Shown here: positions 54,820-64,000 of the stretch, piece after piece
Layout of the letters: the number at the start of each line of letters is the position of its first letter
How positions within the stretch are numbered: position 1 is the stretch's first letter
NCBI GenBank assembly: GCA_029851415.1
Contig: CM056742.1
Coordinates: 113,586,246 to 113,650,245 of the forward strand
Direction: 5' to 3'
Length of the DNA stretch: 64,000 bases
From: Eretmocerus hayati
Lineage: Eukaryota > Arthropoda > Insecta > Hymenoptera > Aphelinidae
Made by a program: the position numbers and the translations under genes
The notes under the pieces: model-generated
Databases searched by the model: none
Told to the model about the DNA's origin: nothing
Seen by the model: the letters and a program-made list of their open reading frames with translations, nothing else

Positions 54820-55541
54820 TGTCATGATTCGCGGGGTAAAACCCGATTCACGAACTTGGTAACAGGCCTGACCGCAGCGCCAGGCCTACTGGCCGTCTGG
54901 CGTGCGAACTATACCTCTGAATTCAACGCGGGCTTAGGTATACTTGGGTCGTGAGCTCGCTCCGATGAAGCACAGAAGTGCAAGGGGGCTTGAGAAGAAT
55001 TTAATTTATTGAATATGATTGACAATGTGAAGCTCAAGAGCTGAGTAGATACTGGAAACCAGAAAAAGTGTACAAGATCAAATCGCTACTTATAGCTGGT
55101 CCTCGTCTGAGCGTACGTGCATGCCGGCACTACGGGTGGTGGGGCTTGCCCACAAGCCAGAGTTTGTGCCTCGGAAAATTACAAATGATTTATAACACAA
55201 CGCTTTGACACGTGTCGATGCTGATTACTATCTGCGCGACTCTCGTGCGTATATCAATACTGGTAAGTTCCATAGCTCGTTCGCATTTGGATGCTGCGTT
55301 ATTGTAGTGTGTGCGTGTCCATACTATAAGGTAGCTAGAAAATTCCAGAGTCCACCTCCACCCGAGCACTGCGTGACTCATCTCGTGCGTCGCGCTTGAA
55401 ATTGCGTAAGCCGTTGAGGCCCACAGTTAGTGACGTCATTTGGTAGATTTCCTTCCTCCGTTCGTTTTTATACAGTTTATGCCTCTGAATTGCGTTCTCC
55501 CTCAATGTAATTCGTATAGTTCATGGTCCAAGTACATAACA
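54820..55541 (-). repeat. 3' LTR of the gypsy-like element
   Basis: A 722-base repeat matching 59273-60070 closely. It lacks a 76-base block present in the other LTR (about 59535-59615). On the minus strand it begins TGTTATGTACTTGG. Confidence 0.88.
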
Positions 55542-55553
55542 GCTCCCCCCATC
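55542..55553 (-). other. Polypurine tract of the gypsy-like element
   Basis: Read on the minus strand, GATGGGGGGAGC lies directly against the 3' LTR start TGTTATG. This is the expected place and composition for a plus-strand primer. Confidence 0.7.
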
Positions 55554-56104
55554 TGGGTTGAGGGGTTTTCCTAGAAATATCTCCTGGAAATTATCATGAT
55601 TATTGTTTATTTTCGGAAAATGATAAAAAGTAACACATAGGTACGAAGATCATTTGTTCATCAGAATTTCATATAAAAGAGTATATGCACTTGTCACGCC
55701 GCTTGGAATTAGAAAGGAAGAAATGACCCTCCAGTATTAAAATGAGAATTTTATACGAATTTTTCTACAGGAGAAGAGAGAGAGAGCTCCCAGATTGTTG
55801 AGTTACGATCATGATTCAAAGAAAGCCGGATTGGGTAGAACAATTTCAAACCCTGATCCTTACCCACTCTACCTGATGTCGTGATCTTATATGTGTTGCT
55901 CTAAGAGCTCCACTTAATTCGTCTTATATCGATGTTACAGGGCTCAACCCTCTTCAGAGTTCAGTACCACGATTGCGAGCGGATTAGATTGCTGGACTAG
56001 AGTGCTTTTTCTACCAACCTTTCTCTCTACAGACAAATCCATGCTAACGACCGAGCAGCAGTGAGCATAATCTTCAAAACTGTCAAGGTGGGATAATTTC
56101 CCAA

Positions 56105-56425
56105 GGTGGGTAGTGAATCATGGGAGCCCAAGGGTACTCCCAGATACAAATTCAACTTCCTCTTCTTGGCATCCATATAATTCCCCGAGGTGGGTAGTGA
56201 ATCATGGGGGCCCGAGGGTACTTTCAAATACAAATGCAACTTCCTCGCGCTGGCAGCCACATAATTCCCCGAGGTGGGTAGTGAATCATGGGAGCCCGAG
56301 GGTACTTCCAAATACAAATTCAACTTCCTCGCTTTGGCAGCCACATAATTCTCCGAGGTGGGTAGTGAATGATGGGAGCCCGAGGGTACTCCCAAATACA
56401 AATTCAACTTCCTCGCTTTGTAAAA
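56105..56425. repeat. 84-bp tandem repeat, four copies
   Basis: GGTGGGTAGTGAATCATGGG begins at 56105, 56189, 56273 and 56357, exactly 84 bases apart. The unit is a multiple of three. A minus-strand frame at 56027-56407 therefore repeats a 28-residue motif (LNLYLEVPSGSHDSLPTSG), but it lies in the non-coding end of the element and is probably incidental. Confidence 0.8.
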
Positions 56426-56483
56426 ATCTGATAACAGTTCCCCAATTCTAAGTTTTCCTCACGATGTGATTCCTTATCACTGT

Positions 56484-56666
56484 TCAGAAGCATACCCTCG
56501 AATTTAGAAGCAAGAGAAGTGCTATTTCATGTAGCTTCTTGAGAAGAATTTGCATGCAAGGGTTCGCGAGAGGATTTTTCGATGTTAGTGGGAGGGGAAT
56601 CAGATAGAATAGGTTCCTAGATAGAGCATCTGCACATTTATTCGTCTTTCCTTCTTTACGTTTCAC
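56484..56666 (-). pseudogene. C-terminal remnant of gypsy RNase H
   Basis: The frame starts KRKEGKTNKCADALSRN, matching the G-K-x-N-x-x-A-D-x-L-S-R signature that closes the RNase H domain of gypsy-type polymerases. It is preceded within about 60 bases by the end of Gag, so RT and most of RNase H have been deleted. Confidence 0.7.
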
Positions 56667-56728
56667 GGCAGACTGATAGTCCGGGGGTCTGATCTTCTAG
56701 CGAGCCGAGAGCGGAACCGATGCAATGT

Positions 56729-56938
56729 TTAACCATTAGACGAACTTACTGGGTGATTGCACGTACCGTTATCCCTGTTGTTAAAGCCCTTATTTTGACG
56801 ATCAAGTTTGGCGGAATAACGGTCCATCTCGCTTCGATAGGGCCATGTATTTTGGTTGTTGAGAGGAAGAATGTTGCACTCGCGTCTGCTGTCAGAATGC
56901 TGATTAACATCGCGAGCTACATGACCGACCGAACCCAC
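56729..56938 (-). pseudogene. Gag nucleocapsid tail, frameshifted
   Basis: GHVARDVNQHS continues the zinc knuckle begun by CYHCRGFG at the end of the 57671-56904 frame, in a different frame. A frameshift of one or two bases therefore falls within the knuckle, and its last Cys is replaced by Val. A basic, Asn-rich tail follows. Confidence 0.65.
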
Positions 56939-57671
56939 GACAATGATAACACTGATGAGAGCCCATATCCCTAACAGGAGTCACAATAGCGATAGGAACC
57001 GCGAGAACGGGTGGAGCCTCTGGATTTGAACGCTCGGAAATCTTATCGGGAGGCCTTTCCTCCCATCGGGAACCGGCCCCGGCCTCGATGATATGACAAA
57101 ATGTGCACTTTAACCCGGTTCGTGATTGGGATTCCTGTTCAGCATGAAGATAGCGGCGTTGGTTGTTCCGTTTTTCGTAAGTGATAGCTAGGCCCATGGC
57201 GGCTCCGAGGGAAGATGGCTCTTTTGATGCCATGGAAGGCATCAATTCTTTATCAAGACCGAGACAGAAGTACTCTATAGCGGTGCGAGTGGTCCCTTCG
57301 ATCATTTCAATGGCTACTGTAGGATTAAAATCCTCTTTAATTACATTTCCAGGAATCAAAACCGTTCCGGGATGATCGAAATATCTTTGAGTGTAATTTC
57401 GCGGGTCTATTGAACCACCGGAGGTTGATTGAGTATGATTATGGAGGGGCTTCATAAGGTCACCGGATAATTGTTGTGAGTTGCCAGAATTAAACTGAGC
57501 ATGGGTTGACTGAGCATTTGATTGATCATTTAAAGGTACAGTTGTATTGGGCACTTGTTGTGAATTATTTAAGGATCCCGACGCGGTCTCGGTATCACTA
57601 GAGTTCGCCATGTCAACAAGCTGAGGTGTGTTCGAGTCTCTACGTCGCAATCTCATAATGTCTTGCTTCAA
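56904..57671 (-). pseudogene. gag: Gypsy-like Gag, central and nucleocapsid part
   Basis: This 255-residue frame has a Ser/Asn/Gln-rich N-terminal third (SGSLNNSQQVPNTTVPLNDQ), a Gag-like helical region (NPTVAIEMIEGTTRTAIEYF, LGAAMGLAITYEKRNNQRRY), a CTFC pair and a final CYHCRGFG, the first half of a CCHC knuckle. The capsid region looks shortened compared with the usual Gag, and sequence just before it is filled with tandem repeats. Gag packages the element's RNA. Confidence 0.7.
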
Positions 57672-57959
57672 TACCCAACCCCTAGGAGGACGTTCTTAGC
57701 GTTATTTTCAAATATAGCTTATTAGATTGAAATAATACGTTTAACAATATAAATTCTTATGATAACTTTCCCAAATAAAATATGCTCTAGGAAAGAAAAG
57801 TAAAATCAGGAATACTCATGTGTTAAACTACTGACTCGCCAAAACTCACTCTTATTAATCTGACTATTCAATTCACACTCTTCTGAAATTTTGCAATATG
57901 TAAGCTGTCTTATTTTGCACGCTGAGAAATGATTGTGGATTTCAATTACTCCCTCTAAA
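57672..57959. other. AT-rich interior of the gypsy-like element
   Basis: No frame with homology. It separates the Gag core from the 60-bp array. Confidence 0.4.
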
Positions 57960-58330
57960 TTAAAGGGTGTTCACAGGAACTACTCTATCTTATTTTGTAA
58001 AATATATCGATATCCATGTATCAAATTGAATTCTACAGAGATTAAACTACCTTATTTTGTGACTTAGATTAACTTTCCCAGATCAATCGAGTTCTACAGG
58101 GACTAAGCTAACTTATTATTTTTTTTTTCTCTTATATTACTTCTCCCCGGATCAAGTGAGTTCCACAGGGACTAAACTACCTTATTTTGTAACTTATATT
58201 AACTTCCCCGGATCAAGTGAGTTCCACAGGGACTAAACTACCTTATCTTGTAACTTATATAAACTCTGCCAGATCAAGTGAGTCTCACAGGGACTAAACT
58301 ACCTTATTCTGTAACTCATATTAACTCAGT
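57960..58330. repeat. About 60-bp tandem repeat, six copies
   Basis: The unit GATCAAGTGAGTTCCACAGG, then GACTAAACTACCTTATTTTG, then TAACTTATATTAACT recurs with CACAGG or TACAGG anchors at about 57974, 58037, 58097, 58168, 58227 and 58288. Later copies are the most alike. One copy is lengthened by a T run. It lies inside what should be the Gag coding region. Confidence 0.8.
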
Positions 58331-58862
58331 CGAAGGTATAATAATAATCCCGGATCCGTATGGCTTCACAGGACTTTTCAATATAACCTATTTTTTTGTC
58401 AGCGCCTATTCCTTGGATTGGAATCCAATGAGAGCTCCTAGTCAAGATCACGTAAGATATTCGAATGTTCTATATATGTCTGTCCTCTAGAAATCTCAAC
58501 CTATAAATACGGTTTCTTATTTTACCCCAATTATCAATGAAAGGAGAAGATAATCCTATAATATGTCCCGAAATACATATGCACAGAACTGCAGAACACA
58601 ACACGATAGTCAAATACTTGCCAATCAAGCATACTGTTTCTCGAATATTCTCAACTGTCCCTATCAGCTATTTTCACGCTATTCACAAATTTCCACGTTG
58701 CTAGTCCGTGAATTTCCCGAGTCAACTCAGCAGGGGCAGACCAGCGTCCTCACATGACACCTCTCAATTTCCGACACGACTTCTACATTTCGTAAGAACT
58801 TCAAGCTCATGTCCGATATGTCAGACACCCTTCCAAAAGATAGACATTCGTCTGAATCACTC
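58331..58862. other. No gene recognised within the gypsy-like element
   Basis: Short frames without motifs, between the 60-bp array and the Gag N-terminus. Confidence 0.35.
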
Positions 58863-59019
58863 TTAGCTTAGGGTACTTAGCTTGAGGTGTGCAATGGTAA
58901 AGGGCGATGAGGAGTTACTGCTCCTCCGTCTCTGGCTGCCGCCGCTGCGAAGCCTGGGTTGAATCTGGTTCGGGTGACTCAGGTGACTCGGCTGACTCGG
59001 CTGACTCGGTTGACTGTGA

Positions 59020-59223
59020 TTACGCTGATTGTGGAGTTTCTGCTGGCGTTGGTTTGTAGCGCGATGCTCCTTGAAGGGCAAAACGTCTTGCTTCCGCCAA
59101 TCCAAGTTGAGATTTCAACTCCTTCCTGCGCCTATCCACCTTGTATAGTTCTTTGTAAATGAGTTCGTCGGTTGACTTTCTTGATTTATCTGGTTTTGGC
59201 TCTGTTCTTGACATATTTCTCAA
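59020..59223 (-). pseudogene. gag: Gypsy-like Gag N-terminus
   Basis: The minus-strand frame starts MRNMSRTEPKPDKSRKSTDE and continues as a charged helical region (YKVDRRRKELKSQLGLAEAR), as at the start of many insect gypsy Gag proteins. A frameshift near 59060 leads to a Ser/Pro/Gln-rich stretch in the next frame (QPSQPSQPSHLSHPNQ, to about 58863), encoded by a GACTCGGCT / GACTCAGGT tandem repeat. Its start lies about 50 bases inside the 5' LTR edge. Confidence 0.5.
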
Positions 59224-59242
59224 AAACCACTTCGGAAAAAAG

Positions 59243-59267
59243 ATTTGAATCCCCCCGCGTCGCCGAA
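59243..59267 (-). other. Possible primer binding site of the gypsy-like element
   Basis: Just inside the 5' LTR the minus strand reads TCGGCGACGCGGGG and continues GGATTCAAATC. This looks like the complement of a tRNA acceptor stem plus T-arm. The canonical initial TGG is changed to TCGG and the tRNA cannot be named with confidence. Confidence 0.35.
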
Positions 59268-59272
59268 AAATC

Positions 59273-60070
59273 TGTCATGATTTCGCGGGGTAAACCCCGA
59301 TTCACGAACTCGGTAAGAGGCCTGACCGCAGCGCCAGGCCAACTGGCCGTCTAGCGTGCGAACTATGCCTTTGAATTTAACGCGGGCTTAGGTATACTTG
59401 GGTCGTGAGCTCGCTCCGATGAAGCACAAAAGTGCAAGAGGGCTTGAGAAGAATTTAATTCATTGAATATGATTGACAATGTGAAGCTCAAGAGCTGAAT
59501 AGATACTGGAAACCAGAAAAAGTGTACAAGATCAAATTGCTACAAGTAGAAGTGCAGTCTAGGAGCAACAATCCAGAAGTAAGAATAAAAAGTGCCGCTG
59601 GCTGTCGTGGCACCCGAATTCATAGCTGGTCTCCATCTGAGCGTACGTGCATGCCAGCACTACGGGTGGTGGGGCTTGCCCACAAGCCAGAGTCTGTGCC
59701 TCGGAAAATTACAAATGATTTATAACACAACGCTTTGACACGTGTCGATGCTGATTACTATCTGCGCGACTCTCGTGCGTACATCAATACTGGGAAGTTC
59801 CATAGCTCGTTCGCATTTGTATGCTGCGTCATTGTAGTGCGTGCGTGTCCATACTATAAGGTAGCTAGAAATTTCCAGAGTCCACTTCCACCCGAGCTTG
59901 CGTAACTCATCTCGTGCGTCGCGCTTGAAATTGCGTAAGCCGTTTAGGCTCACAGTTAATGACGTCATTTGGTAGATTTCCTTCCTACGTTCGTTTTTAT
60001 ACAGTTTATGCCTCTGAATTGCGTTCTCCCTCAAGGTGATTCGTATAGTTCATGGTCCAAGTACATAACA
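59273..60070 (-). repeat. 5' LTR of the gypsy-like element
   Basis: A 798-base repeat matching the left LTR, with an extra 76 bases near 59535-59615. Shared landmarks are CGGGGTAAA(A/C)CCCGATTCACG, GGTGGGGCTTGCCCACAAGC and the end GTACATAACA. Confidence 0.88.
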
Positions 60071-60153
60071 TTTTTAAGCATCCAGCCCACCGCCAACAGC
60101 CAATCATGATCATAAGTGTCATTTCAAATCAGCCAATCACAGTCATGAATTTC

Positions 60154-60242
60154 TAGCTGTGCTACGTCGGAAGCGCGATTTTCGACTCGTCCTCGCTACG
60201 CGAGGACTCGTCTAAAGTCGCGCTTCCGACGTAGCACAGCTA
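60154..60242. repeat. 89-bp near-perfect palindrome
   Basis: TAGCTGTGCTACGTCGGAAG then CGCGA pairs with TCGCG then CTTCCGACGTAGCACAGCTA. The inner part GAC-CGTCCTCG pairs with CGAGGAC-GTC around a 4-base loop. Only three or four positions fail to pair. It lies 84 bases right of the gypsy-like LTR. It has no T run and no coding content. Confidence 0.85.
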
Positions 60243-63200
60243 AAAAATGTTGTTTGCGACTCGTGCTGCGCACTCGTCACATAATATACTACTATAAGTT
60301 TTGGGGAAATCTCAGGAATCCCCTCGGTCTTGTCAGCGCAGTCGCGAGTGACTCTACCGGCACAATCGCCAGATCTTTTAGGTTATACTTACGTTGAGTT
60401 GCGTCAGTGTCTGATGACTCTGATCTACTGGAGCTCATTAATAGATGCTTTCATTACACTTCACTTAGCTCACATAGTTTTCTCCGGACTTAGCTCGTCT
60501 ATTGTTCCACAAATTTTCATACCCGATCACATATTTGTGAACACGTGTTCGTGCAGGCTCGGTGCTCGGCAGCGTTGATGCTAGTTTTATTTTTGTTTGG
60601 CACTTTCACCGGAAATTACTATATTGATCGGTCTGGTGCCAAAGCCCCGAGCAGACGGATCCAAAACACACGTGGCTCTCGTCGTCTTTGAGTTTGCGGT
60701 CGAAGTGTGAGGTTAGGTCGCAGTGTTTTGATTGACACGGCCCCGCGTTGAGCGCATGTTGAGCGATAATCATATAGAATATAAAATATAACAGCACCGC
60801 GGTTATGTCTCATCGCGACATCATCTTTCGCGTCTTTAAAAAGTACTCACGATTTTAGATCGTTTCGATTAAGTGTAGCATTTTCGTAGAATCAGCTACA
60901 ATGCGATGCTGGAGAAATCGCGAGTGCAGTTTTATGATAAATAGTGTTATTGTCGAGATTCTTTCAATCTCTTATTCAAGAGCTGAATTAGCAGGTTTCG
61001 AGCTCGCCAATTTGAGAGCGGCTGCTGTGTTCCTTAAATATTAGATACTGTGCTGTGGGTGAGTATAAATGAATTTCTAGTCTAAAATCTGTTCATAGCT
61101 ATTGCTACTTACAAAGAGATGCATGCAACTATTCACCTCTGAATTTATCCCTTCTGACATATTTGATATTATAATATAGGACATAAAAAATTTGGGAAAA
61201 TATCGGATTGGATACATAAGTTCTCGGACAGAGAAATTCCTCAATATATAGCAGGAATCAGACTTCAAGTTCCGAACCTCTTGTACTTTGTATTCAAAAC
61301 TAGCTGCTCAATTGTACCATTCCATTGCCTTTGTTTTGATCCACTGGATGCGTAAACTCATCAGAACTTTGCCAAATCCCAGATTAAGAGATTGGATTAT
61401 AATGGAGGTTTCGACTTGTACAAAAGCACCATTAGTGACCTCCAGAAAAATAATCAAATTGATGCGTGTTCTCTGAGTTTTTTAGAAATGATGTATTTAA
61501 CAACTGGATCTCAACCCTGTGGACGACTCATTGATAATTTTCCACAGATTGAGTTGTCAATAAAACATGGATACCTGTGATGGCTACCGATTGAAACTGT
61601 GTGGAAAAAAAAGAAATGCTTGTCGAAGAAGAGGCTCAGAACTAAAATTGACACAAACTGGCGATGGCAACTCTCCAGAATTCCTCAGAACTAAGAGTGT
61701 AATTGGTGACTTGAAACGACTAGAATCTTCATTCATGCAGCTTTCAGTCATTATGAAACTCAAAGTTAGGCCCCTTCAGTAAGATGACCATGGATTGTTG
61801 GAAGATCAGCAGATTGGATTCATTCTTAAGCATTACTAAGCACTTGGTAAATACTGCTGTTCTATATTTTTTTTGATTTGCAATTTCTTGCTGTGATGTA
61901 CTGTCTCTGAATCGAGAACTGAAGATCATCATCCTGTCTTTCAAATACTGAAGTATCGTGCACTTCTTACAGCTTGTTTGCCAAAGTGACTGCAGATTTG
62001 ATGTGTTACTGGTGAGTATAAACATAAATATCCGATCAATATGTGTCACAAAAGCCAGAGAGCTCTGACAGATCTGGTTAGCTAAGACTTTGTTCCTGAA
62101 AAAATATGGCTCACATGATCTTGAATAACTTGTCCTTTCTATTTCTAGTTGGCATGAAATGAGGATATGCAATTTACAGTCTTTGAATAATTATATCTTG
62201 AAGAGAACAAATCAAGATGATCTGCATTCTAGTAAACATAGCCAAATCATCAAATTTCTCTAATTCATGTCGAACGAAAGACCTGGATATGATGGGTAGA
62301 GGTGGAGGATATGGTCAGCAAGGTTCCATTCCACAATAGCATTCTGGACTCACGGTTCAATTTCATAAATCCAGTCTATTGATAGACCTCACATTAATTA
62401 GGAAGCAAGTTGAGCTTTGTACACCTTCATAACTCTAATGTATCAATCCAAGGTGTGTGATAATTTTTTGAGAGATTGATAGCTTCTGCATTCCATTTCG
62501 TGTTGTATCAATTTGTACTCGATTCTAGTAGATTACTGCGAAGTAGCAAAGTTTGTTTTGACTTGATATCATGCTCTGTATTCTTTGTCAGTTGAAATAT
62601 GAAAAAGTGTATATTCTTCAACTGGCTGAAGAGTAACATAGAACAAAGTCCAATGGTTTTTTCCTTGTCTCTCAAAAGTGATCATTTAATGTAGCTGATC
62701 CTAAAAGCAGTGTAAAGAGCCCTCAAAATCAACTTTCAAAGAAGATATCTCATACAGCATCTGAATATATTGTATGATGTTTATATTCCAATCTATTGTC
62801 ATATTTCATCTTCTTATTGTAGAAAAGGTACACTTTTTCACAATTTATAATCCCTTCGTATCTTTCTGTCAGGAACGAGAAGCATGACTCATATTTTGGA
62901 ATACCGATCAGGTAAACTGCACTAGACAAGTAGACGAGTAGTTCCCTTAAAATGTTCTCCATGTTGGAAATTTGGAAATCTTTACAAGATATATTTCAAG
63001 CAGCTGAACCAAAAGCCTTCATAGTTGATTATCTTGCAAGTCACTAATTGTAATATTAATTTGTCGAATAAATCCATCATTTTGTTGATATTTGTCTGTT
63101 CGACTGGAGCTGTATCGTTCATTCAAACTATTCATCTTATTCAAATCATACCTAGACGTGAATTTTTAGAGGTACATTATTCAATGCTAATAAAACTACA

Positions 63201-64000
63201 ATACAAAGTTGAGAGAATTTTTGTAGCTCTCAACTGGATTCAATTCGCAAACTCCCAAATGACCACGCCGAAACTATTTTTAATGAATTGATTACGATGT
63301 ATTTTCATTGAATCATTGCTCAGTGCATACAAGCACACGAAACTACGAATATCCAATATACTTGAACTGGTATAAATAGTTTTCTCACTTGAGAATACGA
63401 TTCCATTGCCGGAAAATTACTTAATCGATGATGAAGAATAGTTGCTTTCCACTTGGATTTGAGACGGATTGTCATGATCTGACGTTAATTCTGGACAATC
63501 TCGGCCTTGCGAACTGTTGTGAATTATACCATGAAAGCTATGGTGTGAATATTCCATGTTGTAAATTTTCCAGTTCATAGATGCTGGAAAATTATTTCGG
63601 CATGGTTATTTTCCGTTTGTGAAAATTTCTGATGGAATGTGGGAGAACCATTCGATTAAAAATTTCGGATTATCGCATAGTCCATTAGGCCAAGAATTGA
63701 GGTCTATGTTTCCAATAAATGCCATTTCCAGGAGAATCTATCACTTCCATGAGCTGTGAGTCTAAATTATACGGTTGAATCTTATACAAGGGTCTTTATA
63801 TATGGTATAAATAGTGATATAAGCTCCTAAAACCTGAATTGGCTCAATTTTTCTTAACTTTTAGACTTTTAAATGTCGTATCGGCCTTGAGACGTTAAAT
63901 TGTGCAACTGAAACATTTCAAAAATATAATAGCTCTGTCAGGAATTGAAGTCAAAAAATAATTGAAAAGCCCGTTGCGTATCCAGTGATACCCCTGCGAA
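60243..64000. other. AT-rich, no gene recognised
   Basis: Only short frames are open and none has a family motif. Two good splice-donor matches with the same context, GG/GTGAGTATAAA, lie at 61059 and 62012 on the plus strand, but no partner acceptor and frame make a convincing exon. A CpG-richer block at about 60550-60850 could be a promoter region. This may be host intron or intergenic sequence. Confidence 0.35.

Larger units (their letters stand above)
54820..60070 (-). mobile_element. Gypsy-like LTR retrotransposon, pol-deleted
   Basis: Two TGT...ACA LTRs (54820-55541 and 59273-60070) enclose 3.7 kb. A TTTT follows the right LTR and precedes the left one, which could be a 4-bp target duplication, although it is a homopolymer. 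The polypurine tract next to the left LTR and Gag on the minus strand show that it reads right to left. Gag is present in pieces. Protease, RT and integrase are missing apart from the last residues of RNase H. Two tandem arrays occupy much of the interior. It is a non-autonomous deletion derivative. Confidence 0.85.

Noticed and set aside
56027..56451. Proteins with 28-residue repeats on both strands
   Set aside because: They follow from the 84-bp tandem array, whose unit length is a multiple of three. The location is the non-coding end of a pol-deleted element.
60606..60813. Overlapping 63-64 codon minus-strand frames in a CpG-richer block
   Set aside because: Short, mutually overlapping and without motif or conserved context.

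Overview
The window looks like arthropod, most probably insect, nuclear DNA. The grounds are its transposon repertoire (a copia element, two gypsy-like elements, Jockey-, I- and L2/CR1-type non-LTR elements, and hAT-, piggyBac-, mariner/pogo- and P-like DNA elements), tRNA-derived SINEs, and a non-LTR promoter with the arthropod downstream promoter element. I see no complete host gene, rRNA or functional tRNA. Essentially everything that can be named is a mobile element, most of them broken and several nested inside one another. Species cannot be fixed from the sequence.

Layout. 1-2.0 kb: 5' part of a gypsy-like element on the minus strand, with an open Gag frame running off the left edge and an 18-nt tRNA-Pro type primer binding site. 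2.0-6.9 kb: four consecutive foldback or inverted-repeat elements plus a long hairpin. 7.3-10.1 kb: a pogo/Tigger-like end, a minus-strand SINE with 12-bp target duplications, and a 1.4-kb repeat containing a tRNA-like head that recurs inverted at 24.2-25.6 kb. 10.47-11.1 kb: a hAT-type MITE with a perfect 8-bp duplication. 11.3-18.5 kb: a minus-strand copia element with 5-bp duplications GACAC, carrying a TA-flanked MITE in its RNase H region and a 1.38-kb P-like element (8-bp duplication) inside its 5' LTR. 18.5-28.9 kb: AT-rich sequence with a candidate promoter next to a 20-bp E-box/CRE array, a near-perfect foldback, a SINE, several TIR elements and simple repeats.

28.9-46.4 kb is a stack of non-LTR elements on the plus strand: a decayed Jockey-like RT, a near full-length I-clade element with its own promoter (30966 to about 36300), an L2/CR1-like element (about 36.3-44.5 kb), and the C-terminal end of a second Jockey-like element. 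The L2/CR1 ORF2 is cut by two insertions: a 3.75-kb foldback element whose arms are a 3-subunit higher-order tandem repeat (about 517 bp, made of 166, 175 and 176 bp), and an 0.8-kb inverted-repeat element. The second Jockey copy is cut by a TTAA-flanked piggyBac-type MITE. 46.4-54.8 kb: more SINE and foldback copies, a 150-bp tandem array, a minus-strand L2/CR1 relic and another foldback.

54.82-60.07 kb is a minus-strand gypsy-like LTR element that has lost almost all of pol. Gag reads nearly straight into the last residues of RNase H, and two tandem arrays (84 bp and about 60 bp) fill its interior. 60.1-64 kb holds an 89-bp near-perfect palindrome and then AT-rich sequence with no recognisable gene.

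The strongest material for follow-up is the foldback built from satellite-like higher-order repeats, the P-like element in the copia LTR, the helically phased E-box/CRE array beside a minus-strand core promoter, and the unusual density of foldback elements. Family names rest on motif recognition. I ran no database search.
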